DNA of 8,111 nucleotides, from NCBI GenBank assembly GCA_945836355.1, contig CAMALD010000048.1, positions 1 to 8,111 on the forward strand. Direction: 5' to 3'. Below, in pieces: positions 6,813 to 8,111 of the stretch (within the stretch, counting starts at the first letter, position 1; each line of letters opens with the position of its first letter). The DNA is from an uncultured Lachnospiraceae bacterium. Lineage in GTDB: Bacteria; Bacillota; Clostridia; Lachnospirales; Lachnospiraceae. Position numbers and translations under genes: made by a program. Below the pieces are notes generated by a model. It was not told where the DNA came from, made no database searches, and was given only the letters and a program-made list of their open reading frames with translations.

Positions 6813-7616
6813 ATGCGAAAATATGTATCGTTTTTTCGGCTGCGCTTTGGGATGGGTCTGCAGTACCGGGCTGCCGCTCTGGCGGGCATCGTGACACAGT
6901 TTGCGTGGGGATTTTTAGAACTTATGGCATTCCGGGCGTTCTACGAGACGGATTCGGCGGCATTTCCCATGGAGTTTTCGGCAATGTCCTCTTACATATG
7001 GATGCAGCAGGCATTTTTAGCCTTTTTTGCCACCTGGATGATGGAAAATGATATTTTTGATTCGATAGTAAGCGGTAACATTGCGTATGAGCTGTGCAGA
7101 CCGATACGAATCTATTCGATGTGGTTTGCCAGAAGCATTGCAAACCGTATGTCGAGAGCTGTGCTTCGCTGCTTCCCGATACTGATTGTGGCTGCCTTTT
7201 TGCCAAAGCCATACGGAATTGCGGCTCCTGCAGGCATGAGTTGCTTTTTGCTGTTTTGCGTTACCCTGCTTTTAGGTCTGCTGGTGACGGTGGCGTTTTG
7301 TCTTTTGGTGTATGTGCTTGCCTTTTTTACCATTTCCCCGCAGGGGCTTCGCATTGTTTTTACCTCAATGGTTGAATTTTTCTCGGGAGCCGTGATACCG
7401 CTGCCGTTTTTCCCGGAAAAGCTGCAGGCTTTCATGGAGCTTCTGCCGTTTGCGGCAATGCAGAATGTTGCGCTGCGCATTTACAGCGGGAGTATGACGG
7501 TGCCGGAAATGCAGAAGGCGGTATCGCTGCAGGTGTTCTGGCTGGCAGTATTGGTGCTTGGTGGCAGCCTGCTGTGCAGATGTGCGGAAAAAAAGGTGAC
7601 CGTGCAGGGAGGGTGA
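6813..7616 (+). CDS. ABC-2 family permease, first of two (DUF990/ABC2_membrane_6 type)
   Basis: A 267-residue integral membrane protein. The start at 6813 is chosen because AGGAGGTG (6801-6808), overlapping the ATPase stop codon, precedes it; the open frame continues upstream to 6696, but that part lies inside the ATPase gene and encodes a basic, non-membrane tail. About six hydrophobic segments can be seen, near residues 21-40, 60-76, 118-131, 142-172, 181-200 and 240-256. The motif SGNIAYELCRPIRIY (residues 88-101), with Arg96-Pro97, is typical of this family and recurs in the next gene. Together with the ATPase it should form an exporter in the cytoplasmic membrane. The stop codon lies 7 bases before the next start. 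Confidence 0.88.
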   Translation: MRKYVSFFRLRFGMGLQYRAAALAGIVTQFAWGFLELMAFRAFYETDSAAFPMEFSAMSSYIWMQQAFLAFFATWMMENDIFDSIVSGNIAYELCRPIRIYSMWFARSIANRMSRAVLRCFPILIVAAFLPKPYGIAAPAGMSCFLLFCVTLLLGLLVTVAFCLLVYVLAFFTISPQGLRIVFTSMVEFFSGAVIPLPFFPEKLQAFMELLPFAAMQNVALRIYSGSMTVPEMQKAVSLQVFWLAVLVLGGSLLCRCAEKKVTVQGG

Positions 7617-7623
7617 CAGGTTT

Positions 7624-8111
7624 ATGGAAAAGAAAGACTATTATGAAAACAAAGGAGCAGAAAAGGAAATGTCAAAGCCGGGGTTTGGCAGGAGGCTCAA
7701 AAAGGGCATCCGTCTGTACGGACATTATGTGTCCATCAATATCCGGAGCATGATGCAGTACAAGACATCCTTCTTTTTGTCGGCGCTCGGGCAGTTTCTG
7801 GTATCGTTCAATGTATTTCTCGGAGTTTACTTTATGTTCCGGAGATTTTCCGCGGTCAGGGATTTTACCTACAGTGAGGTGCTTTTGTGCTTTGCGGTAA
7901 TGCTGCTGGAATTTTCGTGCGCCGAAATGTTTGCGCGGGGCTTTGATTCGTTTTCGGGAATGGTGCGCAGCGGCAGCTTTGATCTGGTGCTGGTGCGTCC
8001 GCAGGGGGAGATTCTTCAGGTGCTGGGAAGCAAATTTGAGCTGACCAGAATCGGCAGAATGCTGCAGGCAATCGTTATGTTTGCCTACGGCGTGACTCAT
8101 TGCGGGGTACA
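7624..8111 (+). CDS. ABC-2 family permease, second of two (partial, runs off the right edge)
   Basis: The first 162 codons of a membrane protein open to the window end. The ATG at 7624 follows GGGAGG (7607-7612) inside the end of the previous gene. An alternative ATG at 7669, preceded by AAGGAG (7652-7657), would drop a charged 15-residue tail; I cannot decide firmly between them. The protein has a basic N-terminus (GRRLKKGIRLYGHYV), then hydrophobic segments near residues 48-72 and 84-100, and the family motif GSFDLVLVRPQ (117-127) with Arg125-Pro126, matching the RP motif of the first permease. The two permeases are clearly diverged, so the exporter is probably a heterodimer plus an ATPase dimer. 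The C-terminal half is not in the window. Confidence 0.85.
   Translation, partial: MEKKDYYENKGAEKEMSKPGFGRRLKKGIRLYGHYVSINIRSMMQYKTSFFLSALGQFLVSFNVFLGVYFMFRRFSAVRDFTYSEVLLCFAVMLLEFSCAEMFARGFDSFSGMVRSGSFDLVLVRPQGEILQVLGSKFELTRIGRMLQAIVMFAYGVTHCGV

Noticed and set aside
7672..8100. 142-codon open frame on the - strand at the right edge
   Set aside because: The + strand here encodes a clear ABC-2 permease with the family RP motif; the antisense frame is His/Lys/Gln-rich with no domain.

Overview
The window reads as a low-to-mid GC Gram-positive chromosome, most likely a gut Lachnospiraceae or related Clostridia. The basis is strong AGGAGG-type ribosome binding sites, TTGACA/TATAAT-type promoters with 17-base spacers, a lipoprotein with a Pro/Thr-rich stalk, an intracellular GH27-esterase fusion, and an ABC-2 exporter operon of the kind common in that group. 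The assignment is inference from style and gene content; no taxonomic marker gene is present. All supported genes lie on the + strand. I see no tRNA, rRNA, CRISPR array, insertion sequence or phage gene.

Region 1 (1-2005): a predicted surface lipoprotein (145-1881) with a repetitive Pro/Thr/Glu linker, a DUF3298-type domain and a C-terminal region of unclear fold. It is bracketed by two copies of a structured intergenic repeat (11-78 and 1938-2005) in the same orientation. Each copy carries potential hairpins, the last one followed by a T-rich tail. A GC-rich terminator-like hairpin sits right after the lipoprotein gene and abuts the second repeat copy.

Region 2 (2006-5849): a good sigma-A-type promoter starts on the base after repeat copy 2 and reads into a two-gene unit. 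The first gene encodes a 938-residue cytoplasmic enzyme that joins an N-terminal alpha/beta-hydrolase esterase to a GH27 alpha-galactosidase. The GH27 barrel is itself interrupted by a roughly 145-residue beta-rich insertion that looks like a carbohydrate-binding module. The second gene overlaps it by 8 bases and encodes a 312-residue protein with SLH-like sequence followed by a rhodanese domain with a catalytic cysteine. The enzyme would deacylate and remove alpha-galactose from imported plant oligosaccharides, for example acetylated galactomannan or galactoglucomannan fragments. The role of the rhodanese protein is not evident.

Region 3 (5846-8111): a near-consensus promoter overlaps the stop codon of the rhodanese gene. 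It is followed by a leader of about 130 bases with a 5' hairpin and a short palindrome. Then come an ABC ATPase and two ABC-2 permeases (DUF990/ABC2_membrane_6 type), tightly spaced; the second permease runs off the right edge. The three genes make a complete exporter-type ABC system with two different permeases and an unknown substrate.
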